From: Leptothermofonsia sp049200465
GTDB lineage: Bacteria > Cyanobacteriota > Cyanobacteriia > Leptolyngbyales > Leptolyngbyaceae
Reading direction: 5' to 3'
Length of the DNA stretch: 64,000 bases
Assembly: GCF_049200465.1 (NCBI RefSeq)
Contig: NZ_CP120836.1
Span: 3,906,001 to 3,970,000, forward strand
Shown: one piece after another, positions 52,869-60,290 of the stretch
How positions within the stretch are numbered: the first letter of the stretch is position 1
Layout of the letters: each line of letters begins with the position of its first letter
The notes under the pieces: generated by a model
The model's database searches: none
What the model was told of the DNA's origin: nothing
What the model saw: only the letters and a program-made list of their open reading frames with translations
Position numbers and translations under genes: made by a program

Positions 52869-53392
52869 TGCTGCCTGCCTGGGCTTAAGTACAGGGAATG
52901 ATTTTGAATTCTATAGCAGGTAGAAGTGGAAGGGATGGGGGGATAGGGTGGATGGGGGATAGAGTAATTGTTGCTCTGGGTTTGCCAAATTTTTTGTGGC
53001 AATCCTGGAAAGGGGGGGCGAGGGAATCGGGGTTTCAAGGGCCCTATTCTAGAACAGCCTCTACCCTCCCACTCCTCTATCCATTCACCCTTTTACTCCA
53101 TCACTTCCCCACCCATCCACTCCTTCTTTCTTCTTTCTTCTTCCTATTCCCTCACACCTCACGTAACTAACAGCTCTTAATAAACCATTATCCAGTTCGC
53201 GAAGTGTCACCCGGATAAATCAATGAACTGTACCCCAACTTTTACTCTGAGAATGACATGGTGCAAGTCAACACTATCGGTCGTTCAAGTTTATTTGCTG
53301 AAAAATTGGACTTCTAATCTCTAACCTGGAGTCTAAGTCGAAGAATCTTTGAATGACGATGCTTGATGGAGTGTTTAGAGTGAGCGTTACCC
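52869..53392. other. Gene-free stretch before the sigma factor gene
   Basis: 524 bases without a supported gene: short GGATGGGGGGATAGGGTGG repeats (52930-52965), family C repeat inverted (52978-53059), CT-rich repeats (53060-53160), then a mixed region 53165-53392 that should hold the sigma factor promoter. Confidence 0.6.
52978..53059 (-). repeat. Dispersed repeat family C, copy 3 (inverted)
   Basis: On the minus strand it reads GGCTGTTCTAGAATAGGG, then CTTGAAACCCCGATTCCCTC, CCTTTCCAGGATTGCCAC and AAATTTGGCAAACCC, the same order as at 39736-39823. Confidence 0.82.
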
Positions 53393-54052
53393 ATGAGTCC
53401 TTCTCTGTCTACGTCCTGGTCAGCAGTCAAGACGGCAGTTTCTCGGATTTCTGCGCCTGCAAAGGCACTATCTAACGAGGAGCTTGTTCGTCGCTGTCAA
53501 ACAGATCCTTACCCGGATAGGATGGCATTTGAAGAGCTAGTTTGCCGTTATCGCCCCAATGTGGAGAAGGTGCTTTATCATCTTGCTCCTGACTGGCAAG
53601 ACCGGGCTGACCTGGCTCAAGAAGTGTGGATTCGGGTTTACCGTAATGTGCACCGTCTGAGCGAACCAGCTAAATTTCAAAGTTGGCTCAGCCGAATTGC
53701 CACTAACCTGTTTTACGACGAATTACGCAAGCGTAAGCGGTCCACTTCTGTGGTATCTATGGATGCTCCCCTTTCTTTTGGTGATAGTGAAATTGAATGG
53801 GAAATCGCAGCACCTGACCCGGAACCTTCTGAAACGCCTGATCGGCAAGAGTTCTACAGTCAGTTGAAAGGGGCGATCGCCGAACTGCCGGAGGCTTTCC
53901 GCACAACCATTGTGCTACGGGAAATTGAAGGCATGAGCTACGAAGAAATCGCCGAAATTACTGGCTCTTCCCTGGGTACCGTCAAATCTCGCATTGCTCG
54001 TGCCCGTCAACGCTTGCAACTACAGCTACAGCCCTATTTAGAAAGTGCCTGA
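53393..54052 (+). CDS. ECF-like sigma-70 factor (SigG type)
   Basis: A 219-residue sigma factor. Region 2 (about 38-110, FEELVCRYRPNVEKVLYHLAPDWQDRADLAQEVWIRVYRNV...FQSWLSRIATNLFYDELRKRK) and region 4 (about 160-210, LPEAFRTTIVLREIEGMSYEEIAEITGSSLGTVKSRIARARQRL) are joined by an acidic linker; region 3 is missing as in ECF factors. The composition and length match the cyanobacterial SigG group, which is usually followed directly by an anti-sigma gene. Here the next 180 bases hold a hairpin repeat and then an IS1-type element, and no anti-sigma gene is seen. Confidence 0.92.
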   Translation: MSPSLSTSWSAVKTAVSRISAPAKALSNEELVRRCQTDPYPDRMAFEELVCRYRPNVEKVLYHLAPDWQDRADLAQEVWIRVYRNVHRLSEPAKFQSWLSRIATNLFYDELRKRKRSTSVVSMDAPLSFGDSEIEWEIAAPDPEPSETPDRQEFYSQLKGAIAELPEAFRTTIVLREIEGMSYEEIAEITGSSLGTVKSRIARARQRLQLQLQPYLESA

Positions 54053-54080
54053 AGCAGGAGAAGGGTAAAAATCCACCATG

Positions 54081-54131
54081 AGCTGTATGCTCGAAACTTC
54101 GTTTCGCTTCATACTGCTTTTTAGCAACGCC
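54081..54131. repeat. 51-bp hairpin repeat (copy 2 of 2)
   Basis: Second copy of the repeat at 6103-6153, same strand. GTATG/CATAC and CGAAAC/GTTTCG form the stem. It lies 29 bases after the sigma factor stop and could terminate its transcript. Confidence 0.8.
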
Positions 54132-54231
54132 GATTTCCTTGTTGGGCTGCTTAGTTCTCGGTGGGGCAGTAGCCTGAGCATTCTCTGCTAGAGTGCTGGA
54201 TTTAGCCACCTCAAGTCATCTCTCACCTTAA

Positions 54232-55085
54232 GGTAATGTTCTAGACATGGGGATAGGAGTCAGGGAAAATCGGAGCACTCGAACCCGTTAAATTCTCCCA
54301 AACAACTACGACGGTACTTGAACCTGTGCATTGCCCCACCTGTGAGAGCACGAATATCGTCAAGCATGGTAAAACCGCCGAGGGTAAGCAACAGTATAAA
54401 TGCCGTAATCCTGAATGCACTCGTCATAGCTTTGTTCAGGAGTATTCTTACCGAGGCTACTTGCCTACTGTGAAACAACAGATTTGTGAGATGGCGCTCA
54501 ACGGCGGCGGGATTCGCGATACTGCGCGGGTACTCAAGATTAGCCCAACCACCGTCCTTGAAGAATTAAAAAAAAGATCGTCATCTTGAACACGTGAACC
54601 GACCCTTGTTAGAACAACTTAAGCCGACCTCTGCGATAGTCGTCAAACACATTGAGGAAGCGGAAGCTGACGAGATGGGGAGTTTTGTTCACTCGAAGCA
54701 GCAGGAGCGTTGGTTACGGCACGCAATTGATCATCAAACCGGGTACGTGTTGGCCTATGTGCTGGCCGATCATACAGACCAGGCGCTCGTTGAGTTAAAA
54801 GCATTGTTAGAGCCGTTTGGCGTTCAAACGTTTTACACCGATGGATGGGGAGCGTATGCCCGTTTGGTGGATGAAGACCAGTACGTCGTTGGCAAGTGGA
54901 ATACCCAAAAAATCGAGCGCAAACACTTAACGTTACGAACGCGAATTAAGCGATTAGCTCTCGCAAAACCATCTGCTTCTCCAAGTCCGAATGGCTGCAT
55001 GACATCGTGATTGGATTGTTCATCAATCGCTACGAGTTTGGGCGGGCTGTTTGACTTCATCGATCCCCATGTCTAGAACATTACC
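54232..55085 (+). mobile_element. IS1-family element with perfect terminal repeats
   Basis: An 854-bp element with perfect 23-bp inverted ends that start GGTAATGTTCTAGACATGGG (54232-54254 and 55063-55085). It encodes an InsA-like zinc-finger part and an InsB-like DDE part. No 8-9 bp target duplication is evident at the flanks (TCACCTTAA against AAAATCGGG), so flanking sequence has changed since insertion or the copy formed by recombination. Confidence 0.92.
54326..55054 (+). pseudogene. IS1-type transposase, frames broken twice
   Basis: The first part (54326-54589) has the InsA zinc finger MHCPTCESTNIVKHGKT...CRNPECTRHSF and a helix-turn-helix. The DDE part follows (HIEEAEADEMGSFVHSK, FYTDGWGAYARL, GKWNTQKIERKHLTLRTRIKRL). 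They are in different frames at a run of eight A (54548-54555); nine A would give ELKKKDRHLEHVNRPLLEQL in one frame, and the shift has the wrong sign for the usual IS1 -1 slippage. Near 54960 an extra CT converts GCTCGC to GCTCTCGC, breaking the end KTICFSKSEWLHDIVIGLF...YEFGRAV. The copy is probably inactive. Confidence 0.85.
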
Positions 55086-55149
55086 AAAATCGGGTAGTTA
55101 TTCAAACTAGACAGGCTAAGAGCATTCTAAACGCGAGTTAGACACCTTA

Positions 55150-55518
55150 TCCCTGTGATTAGTAGGCGCATTTCCGCATCGAAGTCCTACTAATTTAGGG
55201 GGGAGGGAGCCATACAAACGACTTCTCTCGGCAAAATCTGCATGCTGAGTCAAGATACAAAAGTCGTTCTAGCAAATTCCTATATTTCAGTATCAGTTTT
55301 TTCTGCCAATCCATGAAACTGAACGTGACTAGAATCAGGAAAAATATCTGCTAAGCGAGTCACTAGGTAGGTAGTCATCATTAATTGTCAAGGGGGGAGT
55401 GGGGGCGCAGCCTCCAGGCAGGGGGGTTCACCCCCTCCACCCCCGAAACTATCCTTAATTTAATTGCGCCTAGCTACTTAACTTTCGACTCAAGTTCTGG
55501 TCAAAAAAGCAACTTCAA
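55150..55518 (-). pseudogene. DUF5615 (PIN-like toxin) gene split by a small element
   Basis: On the minus strand a TTG at 55518, overlapping the DUF433 stop, opens KLLFDQNLSRKL (with one extra A in the A6 run 55503-55508), the classic DUF5615 N-terminus. About 113 bases of repeat then intervene, and from 55363 the frame resumes as VTRLADIFPDSSHVQFHGLAEKTDTEI, a TAG where Trp is expected, EFAR, and after one missing base ILTQHADFAERSRLYGS and LRCGNAPTN. The gene is therefore dead through insertion, nonsense and indels. In intact loci DUF5615 is the likely toxin partner of DUF433. Confidence 0.8.
55366..55478. repeat. 113-bp MITE-like element inserted in DUF5615 gene
   Basis: Ends on the minus strand are AGTAGCTAGGCGCAATTAA and ...TTAATGATGACTACCTACC; the termini AGTAGCTAG and the complement GGTAGGTAG match at 8 of 9-10 positions. 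A TA flanks both sides (AAGTTA | element | TAGTGACT). Removing the element restores AAG-TTA-GTG-ACT-CGC, the expected K-L-V-T-R of the host gene. The centre is the G/C-rich hairpin core shared with other repeats. Confidence 0.78.
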
Positions 55519-55745
55519 ACAGCACCTACTGAAGCAACGAGACGATGTTCACGATCCGCTGCAAACTCCAAACAAGCCCTAATATCGGCTTCTGTCAGTT
55601 TGGGAAAATCATCTAGAATTTCAGCATGGGACATACCAGTCGCCAGCCATCTTAAAACATCATAAATAGTGATATGCATCCGGTGAATACAAGGTTTGCC
55701 GCCACGCTTATCTGGCTCAATGGTGATGATGTCACGATAACTCAT
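55515..55745 (-). CDS. DUF433 protein, antitoxin-like, orphaned
   Basis: A 76-residue protein MSYRDIITIEPDKRGGKPCIHRMHITIYDVLRWLATGMSHAEILDDFPKLTEADIRACLEFAADRE..., the whole length of DUF433. It has a winged-helix-like DNA-binding fold and in cyanobacteria is usually the antitoxin paired with a DUF5615 toxin. Here the toxin gene directly downstream is broken, so the antitoxin is an orphan. Confidence 0.88.
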   Translation of the reverse strand: MSYRDIITIEPDKRGGKPCIHRMHITIYDVLRWLATGMSHAEILDDFPKLTEADIRACLEFAADREHRLVASVGAV

Positions 55746-55969
55746 TGTGGTTATAGACTGTTTAGTACATCCTCAGTCCAGAGCAGGATAACATAGGCCC
55801 TGAGGGAGACGGAGTCAACAGTCAACTGTGAAAAGATACCGAGTAAATTGATGCACAGACTCAAAACGCAGCAGACCATAAGCCATCCTAAAGCTGGCTA
55901 AATTGCATTCAATATTTCATTCCTAAATACGTTCCATTCGTTGAACTGTCGTGTGTCTTTTAGCGTGAC

Positions 55970-57271
55970 TTAAGCCGTAGAATTGCCGCACTCACCTGCT
56001 GTAGTAGTCATTTCAACTGGGCTTTGGACTAGCATCGCCGCTAACGGCGACCTCTTCCGCTGGAGCGCTGCCAGATAGCGGTCTTCGTCATAGGGCACTC
56101 GGTCTTGCCAGCAGCGCCAGAGAATTCGTCCCCACTTATACGCCAGAGCGCGAATCGCTTTGGGATGACTTTTGCCCGATCGCCGCTGCTGCTGATAGAA
56201 CGCATTGGCCCACGATGAGTGTCGCCGCGACTGGTCAGCCCACTCCACAAAGGACTGCCGCAGAAACTTTGGACAACTCCAGCGCCAGTGCGTCCAGCGT
56301 TTCTTGCCACTCTCTTCTTTGACCGGTGCAATGCCGATATAGCTCATAAACGCCTGGGCGTTGCCGAAGCGACTGCGGTCATCACCAAAGGCAACCAGCA
56401 ATCGAGGGGCTAAATGGGGGCCTGCTCCTGGTAAAGCCTCGAAAAACGCCGCATCTGGCAAAGACTGAAACAACTGCTCAATCGTTTGATTCAACTCATC
56501 GAGTCGATGCAAGAGTGCCTTGAGTTGAATCACCAGCGTTTGCACCAGCCATTGCATCGGTTTGACGATGCCTGGGTCTTCTGTCAGCGGGGTACCAGCG
56601 GTTTGAATCTGGTGAATGCGCCGTTCAATGGCGCTATGGCGAATGACTCGATGAGACTGGAAGAACTGAGTCAATTCCTCAGCCGAGGCAGCTTGGGCGC
56701 AGTGGAGATCAGGGTATTGAGTCATAAAGTCGCAAAACACTTGAGTATCTTTATCCTCAAACCAATCCAGCACTTGGGGGTAGAAGTTCTTCAGCGCAGC
56801 GGTCATACGATTGGTCAACCGCACCTTCTCGCCCACCAGCATGCGGCGAGATTCACTCCACTGCCGCAAGGCTCGCAGTTCACAAGATGCGGGTTGCCAC
56901 GGAGGAATCTTGTCAGGATGCTTGAGCAGCAGCTCAATTAGAATTTGAGCATCCACGGGGTCTGATTTTGCGCGTGAGGGCTGAAAGGCTCGCCGATAGT
57001 TGGAGACTGTGCGCGGATTGATGGGAAACAGCACTAGGTTTTCGTACTGGCACAGTGCGTAAATCAGGGGTCCTCGCTTTTGCTCCAGACAGATGGCGAT
57101 TGGGTCATTGCCGTATCGCTGTTGCAAGGTCGCAACCCAATTGGCAATCTCTTGCGGTTGAGTGCCGATCACGCTGTATTCTCGCTGTGCGCTCTCGGGG
57201 TCATACAGACAGATGTCGTGTTTACGATCTGACCAGTCGATGCCGATGTAGGCGACAAAGGTTCTTTCCAT
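55970..57271 (-). CDS. IS110-family transposase (DEDD plus serine recombinase-like domain)
   Basis: A 433-residue transposase. The N-terminal RuvC-like DEDD domain shows Asp12 in YIGIDWSDRKHD, a Glu near 62 in ICLEQKRGP, and RAKSDPVDAQILIELL with the last Asp residues. A coiled linker follows, then the Tnp_IS116/IS110/IS902 domain with ALPGAGPHLAPRLLVAFGDDRSRFGNAQAFMSYIGIAP, where Ser in F-M-S-Y-I is the probable catalytic serine. The frame is intact. IS110 elements have no terminal repeats, so borders are not certain; they carry a guiding bridge RNA in a non-coding end, and an excellent candidate lies 117 bases upstream (57388-57574). Confidence 0.95.
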   Translation of the reverse strand: MERTFVAYIGIDWSDRKHDICLYDPESAQREYSVIGTQPQEIANWVATLQQRYGNDPIAICLEQKRGPLIYALCQYENLVLFPINPRTVSNYRRAFQPSRAKSDPVDAQILIELLLKHPDKIPPWQPASCELRALRQWSESRRMLVGEKVRLTNRMTAALKNFYPQVLDWFEDKDTQVFCDFMTQYPDLHCAQAASAEELTQFFQSHRVIRHSAIERRIHQIQTAGTPLTEDPGIVKPMQWLVQTLVIQLKALLHRLDELNQTIEQLFQSLPDAAFFEALPGAGPHLAPRLLVAFGDDRSRFGNAQAFMSYIGIAPVKEESGKKRWTHWRWSCPKFLRQSFVEWADQSRRHSSWANAFYQQQRRSGKSHPKAIRALAYKWGRILWRCWQDRVPYDEDRYLAALQRKRSPLAAMLVQSPVEMTTTAGECGNSTA

Positions 57272-57387
57272 CAGCTAAGTTGGGGATAGTTTGTTGTCAG
57301 GAACTGGGCTGCCTGCTTCTGAGCGAAGAGATTATGGAAGGTGTGAAAACCACGCAATCCCTGAGAATTCGTTAAAGGAAGCCGGTC

Positions 57388-57574
57388 AGGGTTGAGGCGA
57401 GGCAATATGTTAGTAGACATCCGGCTGTCTGACGTTGGATGGTCGTCCTCAATCCCTAGCCCAGTCTCTTTTCCTAATTACCATTTCTCTGGCTCTTAGC
57501 GAGCTGCATGAGAGGAGCGAAGCAATATGTTAGTAGACATCTGCCGGTCGCTCACTGCATGGTCGTCTCCTCTC
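57388..57574 (-). ncRNA. Two-unit structured RNA candidate upstream of IS110 transposase (bridge-RNA-like)
   Basis: Two units lie exactly 120 nt apart. Each has the core CGARGCAATATGTTAGTAGACAT (57398-57420 and 57518-57540, 22 of 23 identical, quoted here as consensus ending TAGTAGACAT), an 18-nt different insert (57421-57438; 57541-57558), and ATGGTCGT (57439-57446; 57559-57566). Unit 1 is closed by AGGGTTGAGG/CCTCAATCCCT, unit 2 by GAGAGGAG/CTCCTCTC: different sequences, same pairing. Inside each, GACAT pairs with ATGGTC. Conserved core, equal-length variable loop and compensated stems point to selected RNA structure. The strand is assumed to follow the transposase. Confidence 0.6.
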
Positions 57575-57679
57575 TTGCGCTGTTCCGTCTCCCCATAACT
57601 GTTGTTGGAGTCGATCGCATCAAGGTAATTTGTGAGAATCAAGGTTGTGTGCGGCGGGTGAACGGGGTCGTTATATGTC

Positions 57680-59410
57680 TTAATTCTTCTTCTCTGCTTT
57701 CTTAGCCTTTGCGGCCTCCAGCATTTCATCGGCGATCGCATACCAGACCTGCCCCATGGTATCCGGGTTCAGTGTTCGCCCTTTCCATTCTGGAAACAAC
57801 TTGAAGAAGCGACCATCAGCCAGGGCATCAAGCGTAGGGCTGTTTTGCTTGCCTGATTCTCCCAGTGCTGCCAGCCACTGATTGTAGTTATCCAGCGTGT
57901 AGGTGCCCAGTTTTTTGCGGGTTTCTGGATTGAGAGACTCCAGCCGGTCCGTCAGGGCGCTGGCGATCGCGTTCCAATTCTCCTTCTGTCTGGCATCTCC
58001 GTTGCTGGTAGGGGACTGCCCTTTAAGTTGAGGGTATTTGATATAGAACGTCTCATCGACCAGATTATTGAAGTATTGGGGATTAACCCCCAATTTCTGG
58101 ACCCGATCGCGCAGGGCTTGTTCTGAGACTCCACTGGCTTGAGCTGCTGGATTTGGAGAGGATTTCTGGCTCTTGCCCTCAACCGGGGGGATCTGTTTTG
58201 CAGGTGGCTCTGCTGGTTGAGTGGCTGGGCTGGCCGCAGTCTCTGGGACAGGCGACTCGGCAGATTTGCGATCGCCCCGGAAAAATGGCAGGGCTTTCCA
58301 GGCAATCACACCCATTAGCAGTGCCAGCCCGACAACCAGTGCCGTGGAAGCGCGGGGGCCGCCCACCCGTCGTTTGAAGGGGCGTTTTTTAGAGACCGGA
58401 GTAGCAGCCTGGGGCGCAGCAGGGGAAGGCTCCTCAACCGCCACCTGGGCAGCAACCGGTTCCGTCGGTAGACGGGGAGGATGTGGCGGCGCCGCAGGAA
58501 TGACTGATGGCGGAGCCGAAGAAGAGACGACCGGTGGGGGAACCGAAGACAACTCTGTCATCTGAGGTGCAGAAGCCTCCAGGGGTTCTAATGCCTGCAT
58601 CACCTGATTGGCAGAGGCAAAGCGCTTTTGTGGGCGGGTTTCCAGCATTTGCCTAAGAATCCGGGCAAATTTGGGATTGATATTCACCAGGGATTCCCAC
58701 TCAAAGCTTTTGGTTTTCTGGTTATAGAGCTCTTCTGGTGATTTTCCAGTCAGCAGGGCGATCGACACAACGCCCAGAGAGTAGAGGTCACTACAGGGAT
58801 AAACCTGCCCATCGCTGATCTTTTCGGGGGGAATGTACCCCCAGGTACCCAGGGCAGTCTCTGGCTTAACCGGATGGAGTTGTAACCGCACAACCAGATC
58901 TCTGACCAGCCCGTAGTTAATTAAAACGGGCAACTGGTCTTGCTGACGCAGAATTAAGGTATCCAGCGTGAGATTGCCATGCACAATTCCCTTGCTGTGC
59001 AGATAGCTCAGGACGGGCAAAACTTTCATCATCAGGTGGATGACTTCCGCCTCTGAGAAAGGCTGTCCCTGGGCTTTACGGCTGTCCAGAATGACGTTAT
59101 AGCTTTTCCCTTCTACATATTCCCGAATCCAATACAGGCGATTTCCCTGAACTAACATTGCCCGCGGACGGGGAAGCTGGGGGTGGCGCAATTCGTAAAG
59201 GGGAGAAGCCTCCTGGTGAAACAACTGAAGCAATGTGTCAACCACGGCTGGATCTTGCTGATTGGGAATAAACTCCTTCAGCACACACAGGGCGTTGAGC
59301 TGCTTTTGGTCTCGCACCAGGTAGGTTTGCCCAAGATTTCCCCGCTTCGCCATACCAACGACACGGTAGCGATTATCCAGAAGGGTTCCAGAGGCAAGAG
59401 GGGCGTACAT
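57680..59410 (-). CDS. Ser/Thr-kinase-like protein, predicted pseudokinase, with membrane helix
   Basis: A 576-residue protein. The kinase-fold domain (about 10-275) keeps the ATP-anchoring Lys45 in CVLKEF and the substrate-lobe residues, but the catalytic loop reads H144-G-N-L-T-L-D-T instead of H-R-D-x-x-x-x-N and the metal-binding D-F-G is N165-Y-G; the glycine loop is AKRGNLGQTYL. All three catalytic positions are lost, so it should not phosphorylate. A Pro/Ala-rich linker, one membrane helix (about 352-372) and a C-terminal helical domain (SEQALRDRVQKLG...) follow. It may be a scaffold or regulator of a true kinase. Confidence 0.88.
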   Translation of the reverse strand: MYAPLASGTLLDNRYRVVGMAKRGNLGQTYLVRDQKQLNALCVLKEFIPNQQDPAVVDTLLQLFHQEASPLYELRHPQLPRPRAMLVQGNRLYWIREYVEGKSYNVILDSRKAQGQPFSEAEVIHLMMKVLPVLSYLHSKGIVHGNLTLDTLILRQQDQLPVLINYGLVRDLVVRLQLHPVKPETALGTWGYIPPEKISDGQVYPCSDLYSLGVVSIALLTGKSPEELYNQKTKSFEWESLVNINPKFARILRQMLETRPQKRFASANQVMQALEPLEASAPQMTELSSVPPPVVSSSAPPSVIPAAPPHPPRLPTEPVAAQVAVEEPSPAAPQAATPVSKKRPFKRRVGGPRASTALVVGLALLMGVIAWKALPFFRGDRKSAESPVPETAASPATQPAEPPAKQIPPVEGKSQKSSPNPAAQASGVSEQALRDRVQKLGVNPQYFNNLVDETFYIKYPQLKGQSPTSNGDARQKENWNAIASALTDRLESLNPETRKKLGTYTLDNYNQWLAALGESGKQNSPTLDALADGRFFKLFPEWKGRTLNPDTMGQVWYAIADEMLEAAKAKKAEKKN

Positions 59411-59669
59411 GATGAACTAGCCAGGTAAACGGCAAATGTGGAAGGGGAAGGAGGAGGGGAGAGTACTGGTTGTTAGTTGCTAGTTGTTAGTCAGGGAGAG
59501 GGAAAGAGGTGAAAGGAGGTATAAAACATCGAATCTTAGAAATTGACAGAATTATAGGACAAATGTACTAAAATAAAAGTTTTTTGGCAAAATTCCTCGC
59601 GATCGCACCTGCATTTAAGCAGAAAATCCAGAAATTCTTGCACTTTTTTTCCAATTTGGATGCATCTTA

Positions 59670-60290
59670 ACAGACTTGATCTGGCGCAGTCAGGTGACCG
59701 GCGAAAACCTCGCCTGGTTGATGGAGGGCACCAAGGTCAGTAGTATGGCTTCGCTGCTGGCAGTTGCGGTTAGCTGGGCAATCGGGGCGCGGAGGATTTT
59801 ATAGCAATAGCCACCAGGCTGAGGACGAAGTGCAGGGTTAGAACTCCTGGCTGGAGGCTAAGTCCCCACACCTCCTTAAAACCAATGTCCTAAGCAACCT
59901 GGTGACAGCTATAACGCAGCTATAACTAGGATGGACAGACCGATTTGCTCTGGCGTAATCAAAGCACAGGGGAAACCACTGTCTGGTTCATGAATGAAAC
60001 CACCCTGAGCTCTTTCACCACGCTGCCTATAGTGCATCAAAACTGGTCGTGGGCGGGATATGAGAGACCTGAACCAGGACGGCAGGATATCATCTGGTGT
60101 AACCAGGTCACAGGTGAGAATTCTGTCTGGTACCTGATAGGACCACGCTGGTCTCGGCGGTGGCATTGATTCCCGTGAGTGGCAACTAACTAGACCTAAA
60201 GGGGAGGAGATTTCAACCACCATGGCAAGAATGACCTATCTAGTCTGGCGGAATTATGGCATAGGTCAAAGTGTCGTCTGGTTGTCATAA
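59670..60290 (+). pseudogene. FG-GAP/VCBS repeat protein fragment split by a MITE-like element
   Basis: From 59670: TDLIWRSQVTGENLAWLMEG and LLAVAVSWAIG; then, after the element at 59800-59924, DGQTDLLWRNQSTGETTVWF, TLSSFTTLPIVHQNWSWAGYE, QDIIWCNQVTGENSVWYLIG and, after further shifts, a last repeat VWRNYGIGQSVVWLS ending at 60290. This D-L-L-W-R-N-x-x-T-G-E-x-x-V-W pattern is the beta-propeller FG-GAP repeat of large secreted cyanobacterial proteins. No start is visible and several frameshifts and a stop are present, so it is the decayed 3' end of a larger gene. Confidence 0.85.
59800..59924. repeat. MITE-like element, family A copy 3
   Basis: Begins TATAGCAATAGCCACCAGGC and ends ...AACCTGGTGACAGCTATA plus ACGCAGCTATA. 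The right end, inverted, matches the left end of the 36923 copy at 30 of 32 bases. Taking it out with one TA joins GATTTTA to ACTAGGATGG, restoring the FG-GAP peptide order D-F-N-x-D-G-Q-T-D. Confidence 0.83.

Noticed and set aside
52050..52901. 283-codon plus-strand frame
   Set aside because: Lies entirely antisense to the HD-domain gene, which has clear catalytic motifs; the long open frame is a codon-composition effect.
57388..57574. Short CRISPR-like array
   Set aside because: Only two units, variable part inside the repeat rather than between repeats, each closed by its own stem, and no cas genes; not CRISPR.
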